The notes below the pieces were generated by a model. The model saw only the letters and a list, made by a program, of their open reading frames with translations, had not been told where the DNA came from and ran no database searches. The translations under genes and the position numbers were made by a program. From Ramlibacter henchirensis (GTDB taxonomy: Bacteria; Pseudomonadota; Gammaproteobacteria; Burkholderiales; Burkholderiaceae_C): DNA of 64,000 bases. The stretch covers positions 1-64,000 of the forward strand of contig NZ_SMLM01000004.1 in assembly GCF_004682015.1 (NCBI RefSeq). The letters are read 5' to 3'. Positions 30,801 to 39,562 of the stretch are shown in pieces. Each line of letters begins with the position of its first letter. Within the stretch, counting starts at the first letter, position 1.

Positions 30801-31620
30801 TCGGCAGCGTGTCGCCGACGGCGCTGGCCAGCATCGCGACCTGGCCGCCGTCGGCGGTGATCGTTCCGGTGTTCGCGGCGGCCGCATTGACGGCCGCGGC
30901 TTCGACCGAGAACTTCACGAGGCCCTGGCCGCTGGGGTCCACGGTGACGCGGGATCCGGCGAGAAGGCCCACCGAGCCGCCGGGCGTCGCCTCGATCGTG
31001 CCGTTGTTCGTCACCTGCGCGCCGGCGAGCACGACATAACCGCCCTTGATCGCGCCGTGGTTGACCACGCCCGAGCCGCTGCCGCCGCTGAAGGTGTACT
31101 TGCCGGCCAGGAAGTCGGCGTTGCTCATGTTCAGCGTGGAAGCCACCAGGCCGCCGACGTTGACCTGCGCGCCCGGCGCGAACAGCACGCCGGCGGGGTT
31201 GACCAGGAAGACCTGCCCGTTGGCCGAGAGCGTGCCGAAGATGGACGAGACGTCGCCGCCCAGCACCCGGTTGAGCGCCACCGCGCCGGCGCCCGGCTGC
31301 AGGAACCGCACCGACTGGCCCGACCCGATCGAGAAGCTCTGCCAGTCGAGGATGGCCTTGTTCGTCCCCTGGTTCAGCACCATCGAATTGGCATTCGGGT
31401 TCTGCACCGTCACCGTGCCGGCCTGCACCTGCAGGCCCTGCGGCAGCGCATGCGCCACCTGCATCACCTGCGCCGCGAACAGGCCCGCGAGCAACCGTGC
31501 CAGCAGCCGCGGAACGCGCCCCGCACCCTGGCGGATGCGGTAGACCGCCTTGAGCTTGCGCGAGAGCCGCACGACCAGCGTGCGGTTCGCGGGCCGGTCC
31601 TCGGGGATGACGGTGTTCAT
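24838..31620 (-). CDS. two-partner secretion exoprotein (filamentous-haemagglutinin-type TpsA)
   Basis: 2260 residues; AAAGGAG lies 6 bases before the ATG. An extended signal peptide ends near VAHA (about residue 58). The TPS secretion domain follows, with TNKAILDWQSFSIG, LNRVLGGDVSSIFGTL and NPAGVLFAPGAQVNVGGL (the NPNGI-type motif reads NPAGV). Beta-helix repeats continue to about residue 900. A tandem array of 39-residue units spans 939-1838, and further beta-rich sequence with RTX-like GGSGADTF and GAGNDSF flanks it. The C-terminal 20 residues carry two cysteines ten positions apart. The protein should be exported through the TpsB porin encoded 39 bases upstream. A surface adhesin is likely; the target is unknown. 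Confidence 0.9.
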   Translation of the reverse strand: MNTVIPEDRPANRTLVVRLSRKLKAVYRIRQGAGRVPRLLARLLAGLFAAQVMQVAHALPQGLQVQAGTVTVQNPNANSMVLNQGTNKAILDWQSFSIGSGQSVRFLQPGAGAVALNRVLGGDVSSIFGTLSANGQVFLVNPAGVLFAPGAQVNVGGLVASTLNMSNADFLAGKYTFSGGSGSGVVNHGAIKGGYVVLAGAQVTNNGTIEATPGGSVGLLAGSRVTVDPSGQGLVKFSVEAAAVNAAAANTGTITADGGQVAMLASAVGDTLPTVINQAGVIRANSIAEQGAYINLSGGSTGVVKVSGTIEARGDDAGEKGGTVRILGDRVGLMAGAKVDASGDAGGGTVLVGGNYQGQGAEQRAAVTVVQQGATIDASATRAGDGGKVIVWADGSTHFAGQVSIRGAGAGGNGGFAEVSGRRHLAFSGSVDARAGAGGQKGTLLLDPEHIEVVDDPATADIDGDFDPLDPATEQGDDHVPALASGTISAPGADGLTSRISNDALVAQLDLSNVVLQATSNITVSAAVDASANANFGGSLSLLSTGGAGTIAINAPITLTTAATAGTAAGVSTFTANATGSGNVVLAADVVSGASQSYIGSVAVDGARTLTGSAVNFGGTVGGNAAGGADSLTVNGNAAFAGNVGAVALDRLSVSGTSSIGGNVSTTNGQTYSGAVTIGAAATILNAGAGNLAFGSTVSGAAGTESLTTLNGGTLGFAGPIGNLANLTIAGGPTSVSLPATTITGALDVAAGGLIVGGSITAGGNVSISTAGGGLAVGGNAVQGGSVTLTAGGASSDITSAAAGTITATAGSATLTAGRNVTLGANLSATATVAVNIGQAGTAGNPGGSFSTTAGVTSSGATFTGGAGDDTFDFSGASGSIAASVAGAGGANTLKGRNVATTYTLDPTANTGRTSDGISAFSGIQTIVAGSLGDTVAGPAGATYSLTGTDNQVSVQGITASGIEQISGSGSGNTLAGSSTSTTFELTAANAVTAANIAATGIGAIAGNGAADVLTGPASTTYALTGTTNQVQALAVTASGIEQVTGIGSANALLGTNTGTTYTITAGNAVTAAGVAFSGIGTITAGSGSDTLAGSTAGRSWTLNSSNNVSSLGITATGVEAIAGAGASDTLLSPGATTFTLNGTDHQVSALGVAATGIGTITGSGAANVLVGSTSATSFGLTGPNAVTVSGIAATGIGSISGNSTADALSAPAGTAFTLNGTAGQVSALGVAATGIESVAGGTSSVLVGSNNDTTYTIEGANTVKVDGMTFTGVATIDAGTGRDALAGSTAGRSWTLTGLNSVSSLGIATNAVEAISGAGTTDILLAPASTTFTLDGTNNHVSALGVAATGIGAIAGTGTANVLAGSGLPTNFSLTAANAVTAAGIAASGIGTISGSSAADTLTSPAAGATYTLTGAAGQVQVLGMQANGIDTVAGIGTTDVLTGPAATTYTLNGATQQVSAYGVQATGVERITGSGTANVLAGSNLATTYTLTGANAVTVAGISSTGIGSITAGSGADTLAGGSAGIGWTLASANTVTALGITASSIESIAGAGTTDTLMAPAATTFTLGVSNNTVSALGVSASGIGTIAGTGASNALVGSTAGTRFVLNGVNDVTVTGIHAIGIGTISGNGTADVLTGPAATAYTLTGTDKQVQALGVTSSGIDLIDGNGSANALVGSSAPTTFILTGINEVNAANIDVRGVGTITGNSAADVMAGGAAGTVWTVSAPNTVAAKGVTGTGIESIAGAGTTDTITGAPGGTTYALTGVANAVALPGLGVNATGIGTITGTGTANLLAGTNASTAYTLNGPNSVTAAGITAGGIGTVNAGAGNDSFTLAAGQSTFAATINAGGGTNTLAAADGANTWSITGNNAGTLNGTTTFSSVQNLAGGSGADTFRLADAGSVAGSIAGGAGTDTLDFSAKTGAITIAQSGSTGVGGGFSSIEAVIGNNNATLVGSTFALTGSGSGAADGMAYSQVSSLQGSGASSFTGAGGSVSGSITGGSSSSLSGTIASGGSQAYTSATVANGTTLSAGSGSVAVTGDMQGSIGLAGGATSISLQDTSAATPMVVTQLQGAPNANVTVTSPSSLTIDGSQMSPFYPSGVLTLAANNGSLLINNTADPGHWVSAGTLNLTAVEGGIGQANNPIYLSNNIGPVNVTIGRLFASYFAGNANADVTTRAILTASSNQTGATQAEMVRFFLQEMKRNVGIGIIEELVLFGRTNTEGITAPLTFRTLQANMPRCTQEQLQGMHCVDVKRQ
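26107..28806 (-). repeat. 23 tandem 117-bp (39-aa) units in a five-unit higher-order cycle
   Basis: The exoprotein residues 939-1838 divide into 23 units. Twenty are exactly 39 residues; the others are 38, 40 and 42. A consensus reads roughly PA-TTYTLTG-NQV-ALGV-ATGIGTI-G-GSAN-LLG (x positions omitted). Units fall into five classes that recur in fixed order. Four full cycles lie at 28572-27988, 27987-27406, 27285-26701 and 26700-26107. One extra unit lies at 27405-27286, and two units (28806-28573) precede the first cycle. One class has a tryptophan (RSWTL type). Copies have diverged, so this is an old expansion. Confidence 0.85.
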
Positions 31621-31659
31621 GGGATGCTCCTTTGAACAGGCGGTCGTGCGGTCAGGCGG

Positions 31660-33360
31660 TCAGAGCCACTTCTGCAGCGACAGCCACAGGCGCGGGCGCC
31701 GGTCGGGATCGGAGAGCGCGGCGCGGTCGGTGCGCCATGCGAGCTGGGAGGTCAGGAGCCAGTCGCCGTAGCGGCCGGCGGTCAGGCCCAGGCCGGCCGA
31801 GCTGATCGACTCGCTCGGCGTCGTGACGGGGAAAGGCGCGCCCGCCTCGTTGTATTTCACGTAGCCCCAGTCGTAGAACACGCCGGCCGAGAGCGGCACC
31901 TTCGCCAGGTCGGGCAATTGACGGCGGTACTCCAGGCTGACGATCGCGCCGGTGTCGCCCACCGCCTCGCCCACCGGGTAGCCGCGCACGCCGTTGGGTC
32001 CGCCCAGGCCGACCTTCTCGGCCGACGTCAGGTTCTTGGAGGCGAGCTGCGCCTGCAGTCCGATCGAGACCCGGCTGATCGCGGACAGGAACGTGGTCCG
32101 CAGGAAATCGAGGTTGACCTTGCTGAACGAGCCGGACGTGCGCAGCCCGGTCGGGCCGGTGTCGGAAGCCCGCGTCGCCGGGTCCAGCTTCAGCTCGCCG
32201 CTGGTGTAGTTGACCGAGTAGCTGTTGAACGACGACCCGATGGCCTCGTCGACGAAGTTGCCCAGCAGGCTGGCGCGAATGGAATCGACGCGGCGTCCGC
32301 TGTCCGTCGGCGGCGTGGTGGTCTCGTCGTCCAGCCGCTTGTGGTCGTACGTCAACGCGCCGATCACGTTGCGGGTGCGCGAGCGGATGATGGGATGCGT
32401 GGCCGTGACGCTGTAGATATCCCCCGTTCCGGTGGCGCCGAGCGCTTCGAACTGCTTGCCCAGCGCGTACTCGGTGCGCGTGACCGAAACCCCGACCTTC
32501 GTGGCGTAGCCCGTCACCGGCGTGGAGTAGCCGATGCGGTACAGCTGCGCGCCGGAATGTTCCGAGACCTGCACGTTGGCGCTGAGCACGTCGCCGCGAC
32601 CGGTCGGGTTGTTCAGGTTGGCCGTGCCGCCGATGCGCACCGCGCCCGCGCTGCGCGCCCCGAAGTTGTCGAAGCCGACCACGCCATCGGCCCGCGCGCC
32701 CTGCGGCTTGACGGACACGGTGATGTCCGCCTCGCCGGTGTTGGCGCCCGGCGTCACGGCCGCCGTCGCGTCGAAGCCGACCAGGTCCCGCAGCAGCAGG
32801 ATCGGCTTCTCCAGCATGTATTCCGTGATGTGCTCGCCGGGCTGCAGGTGCTTGCGGACGATGTCGTTGGCCAGCGACTCGGAGACGGCATCGTCTTCGC
32901 GCCGCACCGCGACGCGCCCCACGCGCGCTTCGACCACGTGGATCTGGATGGCGCCGTTGCGCGCCGGGAACAACTGCTCGGGAAGATAGGCCTCGGTCAG
33001 GAGGTAGCCGCGTTCGCGGTAGTAGCGGCGCACGCGGGCGGCGGCCTGCACCAGGCCTTCCATGTCCATTTCCTTGTCCACCAGGTCGTCGAGCAGCGCG
33101 ACCAGGGTCTTCTCCGGGAACAAGGTGCTGCCGCGCACGCGGAAGGCCGCGGGGATCAGCCGCACGGACTCGCTGAACGGAGCGACCGTCGGCGGCTGCG
33201 GCACGATGATGGGGGCCGTTCCCGCAGCGGGCGCGGAGGGGGCCTGGCGCTCCTGCTGCAGCAGGATGCCCGCGTCGGGTCGCGGAGCCTGCTGCGCCAC
33301 CACCGGTAACGCGCAGGCCGACGCTGCCGCTGCGGCCACCCATGTCTTGCTCTTCAACAT
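31660..33360 (-). CDS. two-partner secretion outer-membrane porin TpsB (ShlB/FhaC/HecB family)
   Basis: 566 residues from ATG 33360, with AAGGAG three bases before it. A signal peptide ends at about VVAQQ. The periplasmic part has a proline-rich linker and POTRA domains (FRVRGSTLFPEKTL, ARVRRYYRERGYLLTEAYLP). The 16-strand barrel half contains NGVRGYPVGEA with the VRGY motif of the L6 loop. It ends in a strand with aromatic termini (LWLSLQKWL). It is the dedicated exporter of the exoprotein encoded 39 bases downstream, the usual tpsB-tpsA order. Confidence 0.93.
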   Translation of the reverse strand: MLKSKTWVAAAAASACALPVVAQQAPRPDAGILLQQERQAPSAPAAGTAPIIVPQPPTVAPFSESVRLIPAAFRVRGSTLFPEKTLVALLDDLVDKEMDMEGLVQAAARVRRYYRERGYLLTEAYLPEQLFPARNGAIQIHVVEARVGRVAVRREDDAVSESLANDIVRKHLQPGEHITEYMLEKPILLLRDLVGFDATAAVTPGANTGEADITVSVKPQGARADGVVGFDNFGARSAGAVRIGGTANLNNPTGRGDVLSANVQVSEHSGAQLYRIGYSTPVTGYATKVGVSVTRTEYALGKQFEALGATGTGDIYSVTATHPIIRSRTRNVIGALTYDHKRLDDETTTPPTDSGRRVDSIRASLLGNFVDEAIGSSFNSYSVNYTSGELKLDPATRASDTGPTGLRTSGSFSKVNLDFLRTTFLSAISRVSIGLQAQLASKNLTSAEKVGLGGPNGVRGYPVGEAVGDTGAIVSLEYRRQLPDLAKVPLSAGVFYDWGYVKYNEAGAPFPVTTPSESISSAGLGLTAGRYGDWLLTSQLAWRTDRAALSDPDRRPRLWLSLQKWL

Positions 33361-33420
33361 CAACTCCTTCTTCTGGGCGTTTGCCTGGGCTCGCTGCAGG
33401 TTCACTGCTGAGCCCGCCGA

Positions 33421-33448
33421 CTCTTACATTCGTTAACGTCTCTGTCAA
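33421..33448 (-). promoter_or_regulatory. candidate sigma-70-type promoter for tpsB-tpsA-kinase
   Basis: On the minus strand TTGACA (33448-33443) is followed after 16 bases by TAAGAG (33426-33421). The tpsB ATG is about 60 bases further. The -35 box is perfect; the -10 box matches three of six consensus bases. The position in the 272-base divergent gap fits. Confidence 0.4.
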
Positions 33449-33501
33449 TCGCGTCGAACGCCAGCAGTGGCGCATCCCAGCCACGGAGGCAAGCTTTCGT
33501 G

Positions 33502-33530
33502 TTGGTGCCGCATCGATGAGCCGCTACACT
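33502..33530 (+). promoter_or_regulatory. candidate promoter for the FHA-domain gene
   Basis: TTGGTG (33502-33507) and TACACT (33525-33530) are 17 bases apart. The -10 box matches four of six consensus bases. It lies about 100 bases before the proposed GTG start and faces away from the tpsB promoter candidate. Confidence 0.35.
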
Positions 33531-33632
33531 GGCCCGGCGAAAGCGGCGGCTGGGTACACGTCTTCGGCTTCGAGCTGTAACAGCAGTCGGCTCATCAATG
33601 GCTCTCGCGGGCCGCAGACCACAGGCAACGGC

Positions 33633-34922
33633 GTGTCGTATCTCCTGCATTTCTCCGGTCCGGCCTCGTTCCAGCAGACCATCACCCTCAAGCCCGGCGG
33701 CGAACCCGTGGTCGTCGGCCGCGATCCGGAGGCGGCGGTCTACCTGCCCGACACCGACCGGGTCGTGTCGCGGCGCCACCTCTCCATCGCCTGGTCCGGC
33801 AAAGGCGCGCAGGTGACGGTGCTCTCGGCCAACGGCATCAACACCGACCAGGGCGACTACTTCTCCGGTGACGAGGTCGTGCTGGGCGATGGCCAGGCGG
33901 CGCGCATCGGCTCCTTCCACCTGCTCGTCTCGGTCCCCGCAGCGGCGGTGGACCCCGATGCCACCAACTTCTCTGGCATGGGCTCGCGGCCGGTGCCGCT
34001 CGGGCCCGAGGCGAAGAGCGCTTCGCCGGCAGCCGCCGCGACCGAGAAGGACCCGTGGGCGGAACTGCTGTCCGAGTGGTCGCCGGGGCCGAAGCGGGCC
34101 GACGCCACCGTGCCGGGATCGGCTTCCCTCGCGGCGCAAGCGCCAGGCAGCTTCGATCGCGACGACCCATTCACCACGTCCACTTCATGGCGCATGCTCA
34201 GCGGCAGCTTTGCCGCGGCGCCCGCCCGCGCCCCGGCCAGGGAACCGGATCCGCTCGCCGCGCTGGCCGCCGAGGAGCGCGCTGCGGTCCAGGGCGACCC
34301 GACGACACCCGACAGCGACGCGCTGCAATCGCTCTGCCGCGGGCTGGGGCTGCAGCCGCCGCAGTCGTTCAACTTCGACTGGGAGCGGTTCGGCCAGTCC
34401 CTTCGCCAGGTGGTCGAGTGCCTCAACGAACACCTGAGCACCCGCGCCGAAGCCAAGAAGGACATGCAGGCGGCCGACCGCACCTTCGTGGGCACCAAGC
34501 AGCCCAACCCGCTGAAGTCCGGCATGCCGATCGAGGACCTGCTGCATTACCTGCTGCTCTCGCCGCCCGACGTGCCCGGCTACACGCCCGCGGACAAGGC
34601 GCTGCAGGAAGCGGCGCAGGAGGCGCGATCGCACCAGGCCGCGGCGCAGGCAGCCGCGCGCGCCCTGGCCGAAGGCGCCATCGCGGAATTCGAACCGGGC
34701 AAGCTGCGCGGCGAGCTGCTGCAGGGCAAGTTGAGCATCGCCTCGGTGGTCGACAACGCCCGGCTCTGGGACCTGTACACCACCGGCTACGAGAAGAAGG
34801 CGGCGAAGCTCGCCGAATGGCGCGAGCAGTTGTTCGACCGCTACTACATGACGGCCTACCTGCGCGAAATCGACCGCCTGCGGCGCACCCACGCCCGCAG
34901 GTCGCAGCAGCGCAACGACTGA
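33633..34922 (+). CDS. FHA-domain protein of the type VI secretion TagH family (orphan)
   Basis: 429 residues from GTG 33633. The start is uncertain: there is no good ribosome site, and the frame is open upstream, but homology begins here. The N-terminal FHA domain (about 1-95) has VVVGRDPEAAVYLPDTDRVVSRRHLSI (given here as its conserved GRD and SRRH core) and binds phosphothreonine in other members. A Pro/Ala-rich linker follows. The C-terminal domain (about 240-425) matches the T6SS-associated FHA family, with FVGTKQPNPLKSG, VVDNARLWDLY and LFDRYYMTAYLREIDRL. In T6SS loci such proteins are substrates or partners of PpkA kinases. No T6SS genes are nearby, but a Ser/Thr kinase lies across the divergent secretion genes. 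Confidence 0.8.
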   Translation: MSYLLHFSGPASFQQTITLKPGGEPVVVGRDPEAAVYLPDTDRVVSRRHLSIAWSGKGAQVTVLSANGINTDQGDYFSGDEVVLGDGQAARIGSFHLLVSVPAAAVDPDATNFSGMGSRPVPLGPEAKSASPAAAATEKDPWAELLSEWSPGPKRADATVPGSASLAAQAPGSFDRDDPFTTSTSWRMLSGSFAAAPARAPAREPDPLAALAAEERAAVQGDPTTPDSDALQSLCRGLGLQPPQSFNFDWERFGQSLRQVVECLNEHLSTRAEAKKDMQAADRTFVGTKQPNPLKSGMPIEDLLHYLLLSPPDVPGYTPADKALQEAAQEARSHQAAAQAAARALAEGAIAEFEPGKLRGELLQGKLSIASVVDNARLWDLYTTGYEKKAAKLAEWREQLFDRYYMTAYLREIDRLRRTHARRSQQRND

Positions 34923-34956
34923 AGGTCCGCGGCCCCACGGGCCGCAAGCGGCGCGC

Positions 34957-34962
34957 TACAGT
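34957..34962 (+). promoter_or_regulatory. candidate -10 box for the pyrimidine-degradation operon
   Basis: TACAGT lies 20 bases before the URC1-type ATG, with GAGGAG between them as ribosome site. A GC palindrome (34929-34945, GCGGCCC and complement) lies just upstream in the gap after the FHA-domain gene. No clear -35 box was seen. Confidence 0.3.
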
Positions 34963-34982
34963 GGCCTTTTGAGGAGACCTGC

Positions 34983-36247
<1,265 letters not shown>

Positions 36248-36251
<4 letters not shown>

Positions 36252-37516
36252 GCGTCGAGAACGACTTCATCCGCGAACGCTCGCGCGGCGAGGTCGCGGC
36301 CGGCCTCCTGCGCTCCACCGTCGCCGTGCGCGAGCGCTGCGGCCAGCTGCTCGATCGGGCACGCGTCGGCCAGTCGGCCTGGTTCACCGTGGATGAAAGC
36401 AAGCTGCGCGCGGCAGCCGCGGAAGTCGCGGCCATCACGCGCCGCCGCTATCCCAGGCTGCACATCCCGTTCCACAGCCGCTGGCGGCACTTCGAGGCCG
36501 GCGGCGTCGACCGCCGCAAGCAGCTGAACGAAAGGCTCGGCAACGTCGCGCCGCAGGCGCGCGCCCACGCCATGATCGATCTCACCGTCGTCAGCGTGCT
36601 GCTGGATGCGGGCGCCGGAGCGGACTGGAAGTACGTCGATCCCGCCACGGGCCAGACCTACACCCGGTCCGAGGGACTGGCGGTGGCGACCTTCCACGCC
36701 TTCATGGCCGGCATGTTCTCCAGCGACCGGCTGCGGCCGCTGCAGGCCGACGCGCAGGGGTTGCGTTCGCTCGGCACCGACCAGCTGGCCCAGGTGTTCC
36801 AGGTCAGCGAATCCAATCCGCTGGTGGGGCTGGAGGGCCGCGCCATCCTGCTGCGCCGCCTGGGCGAGGCGATGGCGGAGCAGCCGGAGGTCTTCACCGA
36901 GGATGCGCGTCCATGCGGCCTGTTCTTCCTGATGGTGGCCGACGAGGGCGGCATCGCGCACACCGCCGACGTGGAGGTGCACGACCTGCTGTCGCAGATC
37001 CTCACCTCGATGTCCGGCATCTGGCCGATGGGCACGAGCATCGGCGGCGTGCCGCTGGGCGACGTCTGGCGCCACGCCGCGGTTCGTGGCGACGGCCCCT
37101 CGGACGGCTGGGTGCCGTTCCACAAGCTTTCGCAGTGGCTCACCTACTCGCTGCTGGAGCCCTTCCACTGGGCCGGCGTGAAGCTGCGCGGCATCGACAA
37201 GCTCACGGCGCTGCCCGAATACCGGAACGGCGGGCTGCTGATCGATTCGGGCGTGCTCACGCTGCGCGAGCCGGATGCCGCCCACCAGGTCTGGCATCCC
37301 GGCGACGAGATCATCGTGGAATGGCGCGCGCTGACCGTGCCACTTCTCGACGAGCTGGCCGGGGCGGTGCGCCACGAACTCTCGGTGGACGAAGACCGGC
37401 TGCCCCTGGCCTGCGTGCTGGAAGGCGGCACCTGGGCGGCCGGCCGTGAACTGGCGCAGCGCGCCCGAGGCGGGTTGCCGCCGCTGCAGGTGCACAGCGA
37501 CGGCACCGTGTTCTGA
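36248..37516 (+). CDS. URC4/DUF1688-family protein (uracil catabolism)
   Basis: 422 residues. Recognisable family blocks are [18 protein letters not shown] [69 protein letters not shown] and [16 protein letters not shown]1688 is the URC4 protein required for uracil breakdown by the URC route; its chemistry is not firmly known. The ATG overlaps the URC1-type stop by four bases, so the two are made together. The pairing of these two families is the main evidence for the pathway. Confidence 0.85.
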
Positions 37517-37529
37517 GCGGTGCGCTCGC

Positions 37530-37535
37530 TATAGT
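37530..37535 (+). promoter_or_regulatory. candidate -10 box placed for a leaderless upp transcript
   Basis: TATAGT ends 7 bases before the upp ATG and no Shine-Dalgarno sequence separates them. A transcript started there would begin at or next to the ATG. No convincing -35 box is visible. Confidence 0.3.
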
Positions 37536-37542
37536 GATCGCC

Positions 37543-38172
37543 ATGTCCCAAGTCCACCTGATCGACCATCCGCTGGTCCAGCACAAGCTGACCCTCATGC
37601 GCAAGAAGGAGGCCAGCACCAACAGCTTCCGGCGCCTGCTGGGCGAGCTGGCCTCGCTCATGGCCTACGAGGTCACGCGCGACATGGCGATGCAGGAGGT
37701 GGAGATCGAGACGCCGCTGGAGAAGACCACCGGCAAGGTCATCGACGGCAAGAAGCTGGTGTTCGTCTCCATCCTGCGCGCCGGCACCGGCATCCTGGAC
37801 GGCATGCTCAGCGTCGTTCCCGGCGCGCGGGTGGGCCACATCGGCCTGTACCGCGATCCCAAGACGCTGACGGCCGTCGAGTACTACTTCAAGATGCCGC
37901 AGGACATGCACGAGCGTGACGTCGTGGTGGTCGACCCGATGCTGGCGACCGGCAACAGCGCCATCGCCGCCGTGGAGCGGCTCAAGGAACTGCAGCCCAA
38001 GTCGATCAAGTTCGTGTGCCTGCTCACCTGCCCGGAAGGCATCGAGGCGATGCAGCGGGCGCACCCGGACGTGCCGCTCTACACCGCGGCCATCGACCGC
38101 CAGCTCAACGAGCACGGCTATATCCTGCCCGGGCTGGGCGACGCGGGCGACCGGATCTTCGGGACGAAATAA
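37543..38172 (+). CDS. upp: uracil phosphoribosyltransferase
   Basis: 209 residues from ATG 37543 (a GTG nine bases earlier is in frame), the usual length. [23 protein letters not shown] is reduced here to its conserved HPLVQHKL and STNSFR parts. [14 protein letters not shown] and the PRPP-binding [10 protein letters not shown] follow, with [10 protein letters not shown] at the C-terminus. The enzyme makes UMP from uracil and PRPP. In the URC pathway this is the entry step (URC6 role), and here it sits 26 bases after the URC4-type gene. It also serves ordinary uracil salvage. Confidence 0.95.
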   Translation: MSQVHLIDHPLVQHKLTLMRKKEASTNSFRRLLGELASLMAYEVTRDMAMQEVEIETPLEKTTGKVIDGKKLVFVSILRAGTGILDGMLSVVPGARVGHIGLYRDPKTLTAVEYYFKMPQDMHERDVVVVDPMLATGNSAIAAVERLKELQPKSIKFVCLLTCPEGIEAMQRAHPDVPLYTAAIDRQLNEHGYILPGLGDAGDRIFGTK

Positions 38173-38195
38173 GCGTTCCCGCGGCGGGCTCCTTC

Positions 38196-39473
38196 ATGCT
38201 CGACCTGCTCATCACCAACGCCTCCCTGCCCGACGGCCGCACGGGCGTCTCGGTCGCGGTGCAGGACGGCCGCATCCGCGAAATCACGGCCGGCCTGGAC
38301 GCACCGGCGCACGAGAAGTTCGATGCGCGCGGCTGGCTGCTCTCGCCACCGTTCTGCGATCCGCACTTCCACATGGACGCGACCCTCAGCTACGGGCTGC
38401 CGCGCATCAACGAGACCGGCACGCTGCTGGAGGGCATCGCGCTGTGGGGCGAGCTCAAGCCGCTGCTCAAGGCCGAGGACATGATCGAGCGCGCGCTGGC
38501 GTATTGCGATTGGGCCGTGGCCAGGGGGTTGCTGGCCATCCGCAGCCATGTCGACACGAGCGCTCCCAGCCTGCTGCCGGTGCAGGCCATGCTGGAGGTG
38601 AAGAAGCGTGTCGCCGGCTACGTCGACCTGCAGCTCGTCGCCTTCCCGCAGGACGGCGTGCTGCGGACGCAGTTCGGTGTCGAGAACCTGAAACGCGCGC
38701 TCGACCTGGGCGTGGACATCGTCGGCGGCATCCCGCACTTCGAGCGCACGATGTCCGAAGGCGCGGCCAGCGTGAAGCTGCTGTGCGAGCTCGCGGCCGG
38801 GCGCGGCCTGCCAGTGGACATGCACTGCGACGAGTCGGACGACCCGCTCTCGCGCCACATCGAGACGCTGGCCTTCGAGACGCAACGGCTCGGGCTGGAG
38901 GGCCGGGTGAACGGCTCGCACTGCACTTCCATGCACAGCATGGACAACTACTACGCCAGCAAGCTGCTGCCGCTGATCGCGGAGTCCGGCGTGAGCGTCG
39001 TGGCCAATCCGCTGATCAACATCACGCTGCAGGGCCGCCACGACACCTACCCCAAGCGGCGCGGCATGACGCGAGTGCCCGAGCTGATGGCCGCCGGCGT
39101 CACGGTCGCTTTCGGCCACGACTGCGTGATGGACCCGTGGTACGGCATGGGCTCGGGCGACATGCTGGAGGTGGCGCACATGGGCCTGCACGTGGCGCAG
39201 ATGACCAGCCGCGGCGGCATCCGCGCGTGCTTCGACGCCGTGACCACGAACGCCGCGAAGGTGATGCAGTTGCCCGGCTACGGTCTCGAACCGGGCTGCG
39301 ACGCCAGCTTCGTGCTGCTGCAGGCGCGCGATGTCGTGGAGGCGATCCGGCTGCGTGCGAACCGGCTCAAGGTGTGGCGCAAGGGAAAGCTGCTGGCCGA
39401 GACGCCGGAGGTGGCGGCGAGTCTGCACGTCGAGGGCCGGCCGGCCGCAACCCGGTTCACGACGGCAGGCTGA
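38196..39473 (+). CDS. codA: cytosine deaminase (amidohydrolase family)
   Basis: 425 residues from ATG 38196. An amidohydrolase with the metal site DPHFHMDATLSYGLPR, the later HCDESDDP and SHCTSM, and the fourth ligand in FGHDCVMDPWYGMG. These agree with CodA-type cytosine deaminases. It lies 23 bases after upp and would produce uracil for the URC1/URC4/UPRTase route. Related deaminases acting on other rings (for example isoguanine or creatinine) cannot be excluded by sequence alone, but the neighbours favour cytosine. Confidence 0.87.
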   Translation: MLDLLITNASLPDGRTGVSVAVQDGRIREITAGLDAPAHEKFDARGWLLSPPFCDPHFHMDATLSYGLPRINETGTLLEGIALWGELKPLLKAEDMIERALAYCDWAVARGLLAIRSHVDTSAPSLLPVQAMLEVKKRVAGYVDLQLVAFPQDGVLRTQFGVENLKRALDLGVDIVGGIPHFERTMSEGAASVKLLCELAAGRGLPVDMHCDESDDPLSRHIETLAFETQRLGLEGRVNGSHCTSMHSMDNYYASKLLPLIAESGVSVVANPLINITLQGRHDTYPKRRGMTRVPELMAAGVTVAFGHDCVMDPWYGMGSGDMLEVAHMGLHVAQMTSRGGIRACFDAVTTNAAKVMQLPGYGLEPGCDASFVLLQARDVVEAIRLRANRLKVWRKGKLLAETPEVAASLHVEGRPAATRFTTAG

Positions 39474-39562
39474 GCTCTGCCGTGCCGGCTGTCGGCACAC
39501 CCGCAATCGCAATCGGGGAATCGACTCACATCCGCGCTGCCTGCCCGTGGCGCAATCCGGGA

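Noticed and set aside
26659..31635. A 1658-codon open frame on the plus strand opposite the exoprotein gene
   Set aside because: It is Arg/Gly/Ala/His-rich without any recognisable domain and mirrors the high-GC codon pattern of the minus-strand exoprotein. It is an antisense shadow.
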